Shown here piece by piece: positions 15,401 to 28,600 of a stretch of DNA of 64,000 nucleotides (positions are counted from its first letter, which is position 1; each line of letters opens with the position of its first letter). Source of the stretch: Bugula neritina (lineage: Eukaryota > Bryozoa > Gymnolaemata > Cheilostomatida > Bugulidae); assembly GCA_964035545.1 (NCBI GenBank), contig OZ037768.1, positions 9,043,241 to 9,107,240 on the forward strand. Reading direction: 5' to 3'. Below the pieces are notes generated by a model. That model was not told the origin of the DNA. It worked only from the letters and a program-made list of their open reading frames with translations, and made no database searches. The translations under genes and the position numbers were made by a program.

Positions 15401-18400
15401 CTTATCTTTCATCAATTTACGGACATTAGTCTGATTTGTTGATGGCTTTGAACTCTTTCCAGCTGAACTTACAGGGAGTGCTTTGCTTGCATTTTTATCT
15501 GGAACTTGTGGATTTAGATTCAACTTCTGGTTATTTTGATTACCAACATTACTTGAAGATGATTTGCTAACAAGCTTTTCTTTTTGCCCCGAATCGCTTT
15601 GAGGTTTCGCTAAAGTTGAGGAGGACTTTCTACTCTTGTGGGAAGGAGGAGATAGAATAAACCTTCCAGAAGCACCGCTTGTTCGTTTGCCAGTGTTATC
15701 ACGCAGAAAAGGTCCAACATCATTAGACAAGAGAGAGTCACGCCCATTACTATGAGATTTTGTGTCAAGCACATGTCTTTCTGTTGAATTGCTTTTTGAT
15801 GTAGCATAAGGCATTTTAACTTTGAGATCTGACTTCAATTCTGACTTAGCATCAGTTTTTCTACTAGTTGTGATTATTGAGCTGTCTTTTGATGCAAAAC
15901 TAGACTTCTTTAGAACAGGAGCAGGCCCAAAATCTAAATGAACATCAGCTTTCTTCCCAGCTGTTAATCTTTCAAATACATTCTGTCGTCTTTGAGATGA
16001 CTGATTTGGTTTTTTAACATTAGAATCTAACACAGGTGTTTCAGTTTTTAACTTTTCTGTAGGCTTCACTGGATCATTTGTTGTGCTTGCATGATTAGTT
16101 GGGTTCTGATTATTAACAGAATTTGTATCAGAAGGATGAATTTTCACTGATGCATTAGGTGCAGTAGTAGGTTGTTTAGGCTTTGGCTCAATTGAATATT
16201 CTTCAAGCATAATCAATTCAAGTGGACTAGAAGGATTTGTGTTCGAAGAATTAATTTTTGCTGATGCAGCAGATGACTCAGAAACAGCAGGTGCAGCAGT
16301 GGATTGTTTAAAGTTCGGCTTAGTTGAATGTTCTTCAAGCATGATCAATTCACCTGCAGTAGAAGGATTGCCTAAAGCTGCATTTGACTGAGGCTTCTCA
16401 AATGACGATGGAATTTCAGGCTTTGAAGTCAGTTTATCTGAGCTTGAAGAAGGAGCTGCACTTACTGAACTGTTGTGAGTGTTTGTGCCTTCTTTTTTAT
16501 TAGCTGAATCAGAAAATGCTACAATACTTTTTCTTTTTGTTGAATCAGTGTTGGCTTTTTTAGTGGGCTGAGGTCTTCTAACAGCATCATGCTTGTCTTT
16601 GTATGTTGACTTTACTGAGCGACCTGTGGGAGCAGCATTTGACACAGTAGGGGCATTAGAACTTCTTGATCTATGCTTGTACAAGTCACCGGACCTGGCT
16701 GGTTTGAGCAGTGTTGAAGTATTATTTTCTCCAGCAACTAAAGAACTATTTATTTGGGGACTTGGAGCTTTCAAAGATTTTGAGACCTGTTTAATGGAAC
16801 TAGAATTCTTTTTTTCAGATGTTTCAGCTGCTGGGTCAGACAAGGCTTTTGACCTAAATGTTCTATCTAGCTGATTTCGGCTAGATGTACCTGAAAATGT
16901 AGAGAGTGTCGATTTTTCACCCTTTTTGAAATTTGAATCTGCTACAACATTTTCGGTATTGGCTGATGATGACAACTTATCAGCGCTCTGGTTATTATCT
17001 TTGCTTGCACTAGCCAAACCAACATTTGTTTTTCCTGAGCTAGGTTTATCAACAGCATCATTCGTTACAACTTGAGATTGTACAGATTTAATGTTGACGG
17101 TAATGTCAGTTTCCGCTGTATTAGATTCAGACTTGGATGCACCTGTGGTTGGGGATTTTGTTACTTTCGGAGCTGTTTTCAAACTCATTGTGTTATCATC
17201 CTTCAAGATCTGATGAGGCGCATCAGATTTTTCATGAGACTTTTTCTGTTGAGCATGTAAATTGTTCTTTGAAAGGTTTTGTGCTTCACCTGCTGATTTT
17301 AAAATAGAATGCGATGCTTCTATAATGACACCATCTTTAGAAGTTTTCTCATGAAGGGCCGAGTCTTTTGTGGGAGAAATTTCATTTTTTAGAGAATCTT
17401 TAGTTTTACTGCGTGCCAGATACTCTTGAGGAATTGTAGTTCGTTTAACATTGCCTGAGCTAGGTGTAGGCACAGAAGGCTTTTTTATAGGAACAGATTT
17501 CTTTGCAGTATGTGAAAGTGAAGATGCATAAGGACCTTTCTGACTATCAGGTTTTGTGGAAGTACTGGGTTTTGACACTTTTTCATTCAGTTTTGGTTTT
17601 AAATTTGGCTTTGGGCGTTGTGATAAACTTGGTACTTCAGCATCAGATTCGTGTATATTACTTGAAGGCAGTGGTGGTTTACTAGTTTCAACGACTGTAG
17701 GTGGCCTATTTGTTGCAACTGATTTTGTGTCAACTATTTCTGGTGTTTTTGATTGCTGAGCTAATGGAACCAGATCAACAGTTTTAGGAGTAGCTGATTC
17801 TTTTCCAATTTTGGTTTCAATTGAGCTAGAATTAGAGGGTGCAGGTTTAGTGAAAACTTGCTGTTTATCTGATTTCGCTTTTGAAGATGGCACATGTGGT
17901 ATATGGTTGCTTTGGATCAATGTTTTCTTCTTAAACCCAGACCCATACACTTTGCTTGGAACTTTTGGTGCAATAACTTTTTGTTGGTTGATTGGAGTCT
18001 TGGCTGAACTGTGTTCACTTTGCACGAGGAGAGATTTATTAGGAGCTGCAAGCGTTTTAGAACTATTTGTAGAGAGTGCTTTGTTAGAAAAGTGGTTAGT
18101 ATTTCCATCTTCTTTTCCAACAGACTGATCCGGTGTAGCAACAGACTTTTTTCCAGTATTTGTTCTCGCAGAGGGAAATTTAGCATTCTGAGAATGATGA
18201 GGATTTGAATGAGCATTCTTGGTACTTCCTGATTTTATCAATAAGTTGTCTGAGACTTCCTCCTGTGATTGTGTATTGGAGTTTGATAAATCTTCAAATT
18301 CTTTCTTCCGCAAAGGCTCATTTGCCATAATTCCATGAACAGTACCTTGTTTTTCATTACTTCCAGGCATTTGAAAAGCTTGAGAACCAGTTTCTTCAAA

Positions 18401-21400
18401 AGTATTGGGTCTTTTGACCTGAGATTCATTGGGCTCAGAAACATGGGGCTTCACTGTATCAGGATTGCTAGTAATTTTGGGAGGGGAAGACTTTTTAACC
18501 TTTAATTCTTTTAAAGAGGTAGCACTTTTTACCTTTGTTGATTCTTTACTCGATAACAAACTTTTTTGTTTCACAGAAAATTTATCCCCGGAATTTACTA
18601 GTTTACCAGTGATTTGTACGTTCTGGGATTCCTTTACATCAAGAGCAGCAGGCTTTTTATCAGTAATCAAAAGTTTCTGCTTTTCAGAGTTTTCTGGAAC
18701 AGAACTATTCAACTCCATTGGAACATCTTGCAGTTTAGTATTAACATTACCTTCTTGGTTAGCACTAGAGATGTCATGTGTCTCATTTTTCTGACTCACA
18801 GGCAAGTTTTCATTCAAATTACCTTTTCCCAATTTTAGATCTTTAATTTTGGCAGAATCTCTCACATCAGTCGACTCTTTTGTCTTAGTTTCAAATACAT
18901 GCCTCCCACCTCCATGAGGAATCTTAACTGTTGGTTCTTTTGAAACCAATGTATTTTTATCAGCTGAAACATTAGACTGTTTGGAATCAACACCAGTAGA
19001 CTTGGAACCAAGATTTTTGTGCGTTGGCAAGTTCTGCAGCTTCTTGTGTTGTTTTGGCACACCCTGTTGTGATTTTATATTAGAGCCGCTAACAGAACCT
19101 GTTGTAGCAAAGCTCTTTACTGATAAGGATTTGCTTTGGTTTGCAACTGACTGGTCCGAAACTGCTACAATATTTTGAGCATTAGTTGGCTTGAAAGAAC
19201 CTTTGACAGCAACACCCTTCTCAAGCGAATTAGGACTATGTGATTCTAATATGGAAGACTGATCAGCAATAGGAATTTTCAGCACTTGGACTGGATTTGA
19301 TGCTGCTGAGTGAGATGGTTGTTTTGGAATAGAAATAGGTTGTTTTCCACTAGTGGCCACTTTTTTATTCAGATTTGCATCTTCAGTAGTAACAGAAAAT
19401 TTACTAGGCAGATGAGATTGCTTTGAGGTGTCTGGCTCCTTATTTGCCACTTTGCTTAATGAAGGAACAAATTCTTTTGAATCTGCATTTGTATTCTGCA
19501 CATTTGCTACTGATGAAGTCAAGACATTTAAGTTGCTAGGTTGCTTTGAAAATTTCTGCGATTTTCGAGTCACCACACCTTTTGAATCTACATCTTTTTG
19601 CACTGTGACAGCTTTATTGGTTGCATTATCAACTCTTTTTTCTTCAGGTGGTTTAGAGAGTTGTTTTTTAGCAACGGATGAGGAAGCAGGCGCGTTCAGT
19701 TTAGTATCTGCTTTGGATGTAACACGCACTTTTTCTGAGATTTTGTTTTTTGATTGTTCTTTTAAATTACCAGAAGGTTTTGAATTTTCAAGACTTGGTG
19801 GTATTTCATTTTGTTTTAGAAGAATTGGGGTGTCAAGATTCTTAGTTGACTGAGAATTTTCTTCTGAAAGAGATGGGCCAACTGAAGTTGGAACAGTAGT
19901 TGATTTTCCAGCAACAACAGCCTCATTCAAGTTGTGAGAGTGCTTTGAGCTCACAGGATTTTCAGGTTTAGCATCAGCTTTTACGGAGGATAAGTCTAAT
20001 TTTGCAGAATCATTTGAAATAGCAACTGATTGTCTTGGTGACTTTTGTTTCTTTACTGAAGAAACATCTTTTGTCGAAGGCTTGACTTTAGTAGATGCAG
20101 AACTCTCAGGTATTGATTGATTCGTTGCAGGCTTTGTTTTTTGTAATTTAGAAGTTGTCTGCTTAGTTAATGTATCAGATTCCAAAGTTACAGGCTTTGT
20201 ATTTTTTGAATTAGCTTTGGTTTCTAATGCTTCATCATCAGCTGGTGCCACATCAGTTTTTGACTCTAATATTTTTTCCAAATTGATTACTTCACCAACT
20301 GAGACATGCTGATCAGGAACTGTTTTCTTTGTAGTCGCAGTTTCTGTTGGTTTAAGTTTTCCTTTGGCGGCAACAGGTAGTTTATAAGCTTGAAATGTTT
20401 TAGAATGAGAAGGTTTTTTGGGTGTGTTTAATGGTCTGGAAATCGAATCATCCTTGGAATCAGCAGGTGAATTTGACAGACCAGAAATTTTAGAATTTGA
20501 ACGCTGTTGCAATTTTGGATCTGTGATTGACTTCAAAGGCTGTGTTGGTACTACAATTGCTTTTTGCTCACCAGTTTTCTCTGATGTAGTAGGGATAAAG
20601 CTATTTTCATGTGGTTCAGATTTTTCAGAGGAAGTAGGATCCACTGAAATGTTAGTTTTAGATATGGAAGATGTTTTTGGATTAGCAGGTTCTTTAGACA
20701 ATATCATCTTTTTGGTTTTTACTACATTTCCAGAAGCATCCTTTTTGACAGCTACTTTAGGAGGAGACAGTTGCTTAGAAGGAGAATGTTTGTCAGAAGC
20801 TACAGCTTTCTCTTCATGAAATGCAATGGTATTCAGTTCTTTTTTTTCCATAAGGTTCTTAACTACACCAGTTTTAGCTTTTTTTTCCAAACCATTCGGA
20901 ACAGCAGAGTCTTGAGATTTAGAGACTGGATTAGTTGTATTAACTTTTACTGACTCACTAGAATCTTTTGGGAAAGAAAAACCATTTTTAGCTTTTGATG
21001 CTTTTGGAATATCCTTAGTTTTAGCAAGTAGATTTTTTGGTCTTGGCTGCCCAGCAGTTGATTTTACAGATTGCTGGCCAATCTCTTTTGACGAAGCTGA
21101 CGTGTTCAACTTATCCTTTTCATCTAACTGATTGTTTGAAGTTTTCGCTTTTGAAGCCAATGATTCTTTAGGATTGCTAAGCACTTTTGAAGCAGGTAAT
21201 ACCTTTTTAGTACGCACATTAGAAATATTATTCTGTTTTGCTGATGTAGTGTGTCCATTTGGCGTGCTTTGTGAACCTGCAACTTTTGAAACAGACAAGT
21301 TTCGATCTTTGGAAGTTTTGGATGCTCTGGAAGTCAGAGAATTTCTAGATGGTGCCCTAGATTTAAACTGAGTTTTTTCTTGTCTTGGAGTGTGTTTATA

Positions 21401-21964
21401 CATCTCATATGCACTAGATATACTTTGCCTAGACTTGACGCCTGCAAGAGATCTTTGACGTTCAAATTTTGTTTTTAGTGGAGGACTTTTCAAACTTGAG
21501 TCAGGTTTCAGAGGCTCACTAGATTGCCCACCTACAGTCACTTGTTCAGCCTCATCAGTTAGATTGGGCTCTAAATTAACATCCGTTAATTTAGGTTCTA
21601 AATTAGCATCATCACTAATTGGAAGTGGGTCGGTATGAGGTACCGTATCTTCAACTTGTTCACCGGTTGAAGTGTTTGGCTTTGGATCAGGTACTACAAA
21701 CACAGTTATGTACTTCATAGTTGATCAAGTTGAACATAGAAAATTGCATTGTTTCATAAATTTCCATCAAACATAGACACATCTCCAGTTACTAGTTTGG
21801 ACATGCGAGCAGTAAGCTATAGCAGTGCAATTACTTAGCCAACACAAACACACTTATGATACATACTATTATTTTGTTCAAAACTGTATAATACATGAAT
21901 TCAATGGAGCTGATTGTAGCAAATGTTTCATACCTGCTTCTTGCTTGCTGGCAGTATCACCCAT
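461..21964 (-). CDS. Gene A: giant Lys/Ser/Pro-rich, mostly disordered protein with charged helical region (3' end outside window)
   Basis: I do not recognise the family. The start ATG is at 21964; exon 1 (21964-21934) encodes 10 residues and ends in phase 1. It joins a 7.8 kb exon (21693-13929) in frame. Further exons by frame and GT-AG: 13514-13306, 12223-12020, about 11217-10990, 9833-9701, 8978-8804, 8314-8007, 7352-7176, 6593-6177, 5695-5289, 4998-4902, 4503-4406, about 3043-2835, 2652-1709, about 1511-820 and 699-461. All joins agree in phase except 12020 to 11217, where a small exon may be missing. No stop is reached, so the C-terminus lies beyond base 1. The large exon is low-complexity (Lys, Ser, Pro, Thr) with no catalytic motif. 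After it comes an E/K/R-rich stretch (around 13300-13514) typical of a coiled coil or single alpha helix, then a less repetitive segment at 7176-11217 (for example TPEEFWPWMKTSEARYRM across the 8007/7352 join) that is the best probe for homologues. A cytoskeletal or scaffold role (MAP7- or Futsch-like composition) is only a guess. Confidence 0.82.
1056..1430 (-). repeat. 72-bp coding tandem repeat (24-residue Pro-rich unit) in gene A
   Basis: About five copies of a 72-bp unit lie inside the exon at 1511-820. Each encodes a 24-residue block built around GSPPPTPPPTPPPSVAE followed by ARCETP or YRCETP. Starts of successive copies (1056, 1128, 1200) are exactly 72 bp apart, so the frame is kept. 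Units differ at a few positions (Ala/Tyr before Arg-Cys; Pro/Leu in the TP run), so the array is not brand new. The PPTPP pattern resembles SH3- or EVH1-type ligands; that reading is inference. Each unit carries one cysteine. Confidence 0.93.
3044..4405 (-). other. Large gene A intron, no feature seen
   Basis: AT-rich intron sequence between the exons at 4503-4406 and 3043-2835. I see no open frame, RNA-like fold or repeat of note. Confidence 0.6.
9947..10085 (-). mobile_element. tRNA-derived SINE (copy 1), in a gene A intron
   Basis: On the minus strand this reads as a tRNA-like head. An A-box-like TGGTCAAGTG lies near 10070, and a B-box GGTTCGAATCC near 10025. Downstream comes a tail with the motif GGCCATTGCTGATGTCAGG. 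The same B-box plus tail arrangement recurs at 41797-41850 on the plus strand, with the motif GGCCATTGGTGATGTTAGG. The fold is too imperfect, and the 3' part too SINE-like, for a functional tRNA gene. It sits directly beside the 49-bp minisatellite. Confidence 0.75.
10140..10930. repeat. 49-bp AT-rich minisatellite in a gene A intron
   Basis: About 14 copies of a 49-bp unit containing ATAGATATACATATACACTA and ATTATATAATATAAAC. Starts of adjacent copies (10319 and 10368) are 49 bp apart. Units are near identical in the middle; variants at the edges carry AGTACCAG or an extra CA. Runs such as ATTATATAAT and ATATAGATATACATAT are nearly self-complementary, so single strands could fold. The array ends about 60 bp from the splice donor of the exon at 11217-10990. 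Confidence 0.95.
11222..12019 (-). other. Gene A intron, nothing recognised
   Basis: AT-rich sequence between exons ending at 12020 and beginning near 11217. The phases of these two exons do not match (phase 1 against phase 0), so a short unrecognised exon may lie here. No repeat is seen. Confidence 0.5.
12224..13305 (-). other. Gene A intron, nothing recognised
   Basis: AT-rich intron between two exons that join in phase. No coding or repeat signal is seen. Confidence 0.6.
14405..14995 (-). repeat. 21-bp coding tandem repeat (SVKPPAE heptapeptide, ~28 copies) in gene A
   Basis: About 28 head-to-tail copies of a 21-bp unit lie near the 3' end of the 7.8 kb exon, encoding SVKPPAE and variants (SVKPPAK, SVKPSAE, SVKPHAE, SVKLPAK). 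Changes are mostly single bases and the frame is never lost, so the array is expanding as a coding unit. The opposite strand is also open through the array in several frames, which yields spurious ORFs of 60-180 codons. Lys-Pro-rich heptads resemble microtubule- or nucleic-acid-binding tails, but no function can be claimed. Confidence 0.96.
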
Positions 21965-22696
21965 CTTTATTACAAAAGATATATATCTATTCCTGTTGTA
22001 TGTTTAAAGTAGTTTTCCTAAGAGAAAAACATTTCTCATCTTCTATCATTGAGGTTTGATGCTATAACTCTAAATACATAGTCAACAGCGAACCAAAAGC
22101 TAAACAAATTTCTGTAAGTATGAGAACTACATTATGTTGTTTAGAATATATTCATGTTACTAGGCACTACACGAAAATTACAATGAAGGGCTATTGATTT
22201 GTGGACAACAAAAAAGGTATTGGCTTTCTGAACAGATAGTCAATAGAGCAACCTGAAGACCTACTACAGAGAAAATAATGTTTCAACAATAAAAAACTCC
22301 TGTGCAAATTCAAATAGACACATTTATTGCCAAAATTACATTAATAAAATTATTTTTAATCATTCCTGAATTTAAAACAAGCATTTCAAAGCACAATGTG
22401 CCAAATATTCAAGACAGGCATGCTCATACAACAAAGCAATGGATTTTGCTTAGAAAATCTATTGAATATGAGCAGAACAATAGCTGTAGCTTAAGTCAAT
22501 AGAGTATACAGATGATTACACTTACGAGAATTCTATAGCAAGCTAAGAAACTACATGTGAAGAAAAATAATTTTTTTTAAATAGAACTACAATCGAAACA
22601 TTATAAACACTAGAACAATATTAGGTCTTCTTCTTGTAATCAACAGAGACTACATGAAAGAGTCAATTCAAAATTATAAGTATGAAATAAAGCTTT
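21965..22696. other. Intergenic region between MANBA 3' end and gene A start
   Basis: Both neighbours are on the minus strand, so this holds the 3' UTR of MANBA and the promoter of gene A. A minus-strand AATAAA at 22328-22323 could serve MANBA. No other gene or repeat is seen. Confidence 0.5.
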
Positions 22697-25600
22697 TCAA
22701 ATATATATATCCATTAAAGACCTCACTATAAAATTGCTAACAGAAAGAGGTTTATTATCTGGAGTAGTGAAATTTATAGTTATTTGCTGGTCTTTGAGTA
22801 GAAAGCCATTGTCTTGGAATATAAGATTTGGTATATCTGAGCTTACCCATACAAATGGTGCAATTCGATCTGTTCTTAAAACCAATGCTCTCCTAGGATG
22901 CTCTCCAATAAGATCAACCTATAAATGATACTTTAAAAAATAATAGTAGTCATTGAACTATAAAACAGAAGCATTATTGACAAAAAAAACATTATATTTA
23001 TTTATTCAAAAATGAAACCTGTCAAATTTGTGAGATAAAGTTAACACTAAAAGTTTCACACCCTATTAAATGCTTAATGATGACAAAACAAACCTCAATA
23101 TTAGGCTTTTGTAATGTGGTAATATCTTTGTAAGGAGACAGAATAAATTCAGAATGGAGAGATTTTTCCCATGATGCAAATAGAAAATGACGTGGTTGAT
23201 CAGTGCAGTTTAACTTTTCAAGAACTTTGTTTAAATTTTCATTGAAGATCCGATTTGATACCATATCTGCCTAAATAAAAATATATAGTAAATTTTACAA
23301 GCATGCATTGTCCTAAATATGAATAAAACTGAAAACTGCAACACTAACAGTCAAATGAAAAATGCAATTCTAGCAACTTGATAAAACGAGCATACATTTA
23401 TGCAAAAGTCAATGAATTTTACAAGATAATATAAGCAAACCATGAAAGCATCACACAAAGGCTATGACTTGTAAAAAGTAAATCAGTCCCAAGCCAACAA
23501 TGATAATACAATACTATATCTATAAAATACTGTTTTATAAGATTACCCATAAAAACCAACATACCAATTGAACAGGTATTTTTAAATTAGACTGTGGAAC
23601 AAAAGAAGCCCAGCTGTAGCAATATAAAGTAAGGGTGGTAGGTTGCAAGTTCCGGTTATTGTCTTGAATGATATAGACAGTTAGGTTACCAGACTCCACA
23701 GCCATAGAAATCATATTAGGTGCAAAGAACTTCTTAGCATAATAGTGCAGCATTTTCCAACTTCCAGAAAACTCTAAAATAGATCAGTTGTCCATTAGGA
23801 AACTTGCGATACATAATATAATAATTATTAAATAATAACAGCAAAATTATAACCACTGCATGTAAAAATAAATATGCTATCAACCTAAACAAGTAGAATC
23901 GATAAATAATACTTCCCGTAAAAATTAAAATTATATTTTTCTAGACATACATTTTTCAACAGACTAGAATTGGACAACTGGTATCAAATGTAAAGTAACA
24001 GATAAAACCTACCAAGAGAAGACCAGCTAGGCCCTGGCCATATATCATTCAACTGCCAGTAAAGAGCTCCCATTGTCATCCCTTCATCCCCGTAAAGGTA
24101 ATTCTGACTCCTTCGGCAAAACTCAGAAACCATGCGAATGTACATGGCTTGGTTTATCTGAACACAAATCATCAACATTTAATGAAAATGCAATTGAAAT
24201 ATTAAAAATTCAAACATTTTTTTTATATACAGGCATTAGAAATCTAACCTGGGTCAAATAAATATAATTGCTGAAGTTTGAAGCTGGATCACTGGATGTT
24301 GGTGGGTTGAAGTAATAGCGTATTTGAGAATTTATCTGCTCCTGGCCTTTAAACAAAAGACATATAATGAGGAACCGACATTAGATGGTGATAAAGGGAT
24401 TTGACTTAACAAATAACATATATTGTTACAACTTAATTTGCTTCACTTGTCAGTAATAAGCAGTGTAACTTTGGAATGCAAGGGAATTGTAAGTATTATG
24501 TTCATTTTATTGATTTTTGGTCCTGTTACACAACAATGGTTGCATCTCAATACTGGACTGAGATAATATGTGGTTTACCTTGGCCATGATGATTCCTGTA
24601 CAGCGCAAACTCACTAAACTCATCCCAATCTTGACTAATAGTGTGAGGTTTCAGAGAAGAGAAGGAGGGCCATGACTGGTAGCCGTACTCAGACATAAAC
24701 CTAGATCTTGGGTAGTCGTCATTGTAATATCTGCCAGCTAAATAGTTGTAGTAGTGAACTGTGTAACAAAATGAAGGTGATTGAAGACTAGGAACATTTT
24801 TACAATTATACAGTTGAAAAATATTTTGCAAAACTTTATCATTACATAACTCAGATCCTTCTGTTTGATCCTTATATCAGGTGTATTTAGATGGTAGAAC
24901 AAATAAACTATAAAATATAACAGTCAGAACACAATAAACTTCACAACACCTACAATGCTTACCGTCACCATATTTTGTATCGTAAGGGTTTTGTGCTATC
25001 CACCCTTCTTTTTCAGATTGCGCGGCATTAGAAGGACTTGAGCTAACAAATATCCCAGACATGTGTTCTTTATTGATTGTCTCTTTAACTGTCTTGATAT
25101 ACAACTCAATGTAGTCTTTTTGGTACAAGGTAAAGTTGTTTTTCGTATCGTACCTAAAACAAAACAAAAAAATGTTACTAAATTCAGTTTGCTATGCTGT
25201 CATATTTTACAACAGACATTGCCTTATGGATCATAAAAGTCTGACTTATCTAATAAAACTTGAATATTCAATAGTTTTAGCTTTCTTAGATATATTCGGA
25301 GCTAGACTTAATTTTGGTGATAAATACTAACTGCCTGACAAAATACCTAATTATAATCAATTTTTTTTAATTTAGAAAATTACAACATGACAACTTAACA
25401 ACAAAAAGTTAACTATAAAATTTAATTATATAATCATAAGAATTGTCTTAGAGTTACTGCATGTCAGCTATGTACCAATTGTCTCTCAATGCTGCTTCAT
25501 TTTCATTGTTCCCAGCCCAAAGAGCAAGACTAGGATGATGTTTCAGCCGATGTACCTACATATATATATAATTCTGATAGTTGTATGAGTTGAATTTAAG

Positions 25601-28600
25601 GGCATACTTATATTAAACTTAAATTATTAAAAATGCATTAGTTTTCGAAAAAAATTTAGTTCAGTAATAAGTCAACTATGCCAATTTACAATTTCAATAC
25701 AATTAACAAAATATACTTAAAACGCTGATGATAAATTTCATGGGGGTGTTTTAGGCACAAAAATATTGATGTCTAAAAAATACTCAACACAGTCATATAA
25801 AAGCCCGAAATGCTTTTGGGTTAAAACAAAACTTGAATAGGAGATTTTACTAAATTATTAAATAGCATACAATAATCAATATATTTAAAACTCAAGTAAA
25901 TTACATATTATTTATTATATATTTTATACGTAAAATATTAATATATATGTATCTTTTGATAAATATTATAAGAAAGGTTAGAAGTTATAGCGCTACTAAT
26001 AGTTCCAAATGTTTTACACATATATCCATCAGGAAGATTATTATTATTCATTTTAAATGACTAAAATTTGAATTATATAATTTTTTAGTGATTTGAATAA
26101 TATATTGCTCAACACACATTTTAAAGTCTCTAAGCATATAATCATCAAAGCATGGGGAGAAAATCCAGGAATAATTTAAATTGGAATAAATGCTTATGTA
26201 GAGTGTTTTGAATTCATTTTAAAATATAACTGGCATTATCTAATAAAGTGATTTAGTAAGACAATAGGAAAAGTAAAATTCATATATTTAAATGTTATCA
26301 TTGCTCAGAAAAAAACAAAATATGATATTTTTATAAATATTTGATTACATTTCACTAATAATGCACATTGCTCTACACTAGAGTTGTTTTTTCTCACAAA
26401 TACAACCGTAAAACTGATAATAATTCAAATTATATTAACAATAGTTGCATTGAGAATGAAATTATAATAGTCTAGTTATATAAAAAGAAGCTTCAAAATT
26501 AGCATGTTTAGATGAGTCACTGATATTTGAAGAGTTGTCCACTCATTGTTAGCTCTATAGCTGATAATTAATATTAGCAAAATTATATGTCTATACAAAG
26601 CAACTTGTACTGAAACTTCATTGGTAAGCATAAAACACAGAAATTGATTAGTACACATTAAAAAAATACACACTATGTGGTCACAGCTCATAAGAACAGC
26701 AGGATAGGTAAAAAAGTTCACCTAAACACACTATTGTGTGCTTTATGTTAGGTGAACTAGTAACTTTAATATAGACTAATCATTTTTCCAATAGAACTGT
26801 ATAAAGCTGTGTGCATAATATTTAAGTAATTATCTAAAACATTACTTGCCAACAAAAATGTATCAATAAATGTGAATGTTACAGAACATATAATAGTAGC
26901 ATAGTGTTCACTCAACCTGATGTGTGATCTCAGATCGGATGTTCTCCAAGAAGTTCTGGTCAGTTGGATACATTGCACAGGCAAACATGATGTCCTGCCA
27001 TATTAATATTCCCATTTCATTTGCCAATTCGTAGAAATCAGCTTGTTCATAGATACCGCCTCCCCAAACACGTAGCATATTCTATAAAGTTATAGACAAC
27101 CTAACCTCTGTAATATGCATGTGCATACAGTTTGCTAGATTGAGTAGCATGCATTGACTATGGGAGTCACTGACTGCCACACATGAAAGTAAACAAAAGG
27201 AAGACCATGATATAGTCGTACCATATGAGCAAGCTTGGCAGAGTACAACAGATTCCGAAGCCTATCTCTGGAAATTCTTGACTGAAAACTGTCAGCGGGT
27301 ATCCAATTAGAGCCTTTCATGAAAATCGGTTGACCATTTATTTTGAAGTAGAAGCTAAGCCCTAAATAACCAAAAGTTAATTGAGACAGTGTTAAGAAAA
27401 ACTTATGTCTAATAGTGAAGCCAATAAAAATACTTTGCAATGTTGCGAATAGCACCAAAAACTATCTTTTTGCAACTAACACAGATAATATCCGTGAAAA
27501 ATGAAGCTATTAAATATAAAAATAGCATAACACTAAAAAGCATTTTAATTAAATGTATAAGTTTAGTTGATTTTCCCACAAACAAAATTCCTTACACTGA
27601 TGACAAACTTATTAGGCTCACCAAATATTACACAATGTATGAAAAACTTAGCCTGTATTCCAAAACTAAGCTAGATACACATGTCTACATATGATTGCCT
27701 GAATTATACTTGGTAAGGCAGGTAACTGAATCTGTCTCAAATAACCATCACCATGTGAAACAAATTTATTTCACAAACTTCATACTTTTATGATATTACG
27801 AGCTATATCTACCTTTGACGCCTTTAATTGGCTGTTGGATTAACTCAACTGTTCTGAATCCGATACTTTTAGACTTCGTCACCTGATTTGATGAGGAAGA
27901 ATAGCAGGACACTGACAGATTATACAGTGCTTGCTGACCGTATCCATTGGGCCACCACAGTTCCAAATCCTACACAAACAATTATACCTCAGTATATATG
28001 AGAATTACTATAGGCAGCAGATGCTATGAGATGTGCTAAAAACTGTATTATTTTCACAAATTCCTTTTGGTATTTAAATGTAACTTTTTAATTTAGTACA
28101 CAAAATAAATTCTCCACGAATTGGCTGCTTGAGTAGAAAAAAAACTGCTGAACATACAAAATGTGCAATAAACTCTGAAAATATTAGTTTTTAAAAGAAA
28201 ATTATGCATGCAATACTTATTAAAAGTTGAAAAGCAAGTAACTTACATACAATATCGAAGTTTATAGAAGTTCTTGAGACTTACGTTTTTGCCAACTAAC
28301 AGCTCCATCTGAAGAGTATTTGAAGAATTTTTCTGTAAACTAAATTCAAAGGTTTTTGAGGCACTGACATTTGCTATATTTATATCACAAACATATAACT
28401 GTGGTGCATTAAGAGTAGAGAGACCTTGGATATGACCAGTGACATTCAAACGCCAGAAAAGTTCATCTGTATAAAAAATAATAGATAAAAATAGTTTTCT
28501 TTGGAATAAATGAGAAATAAAGATAAGATCCAAACAATTGAACATACCACATAAATACAAATTAGTTTCAAACAGAATGTGAAAAAATTCTAGCAATGCT

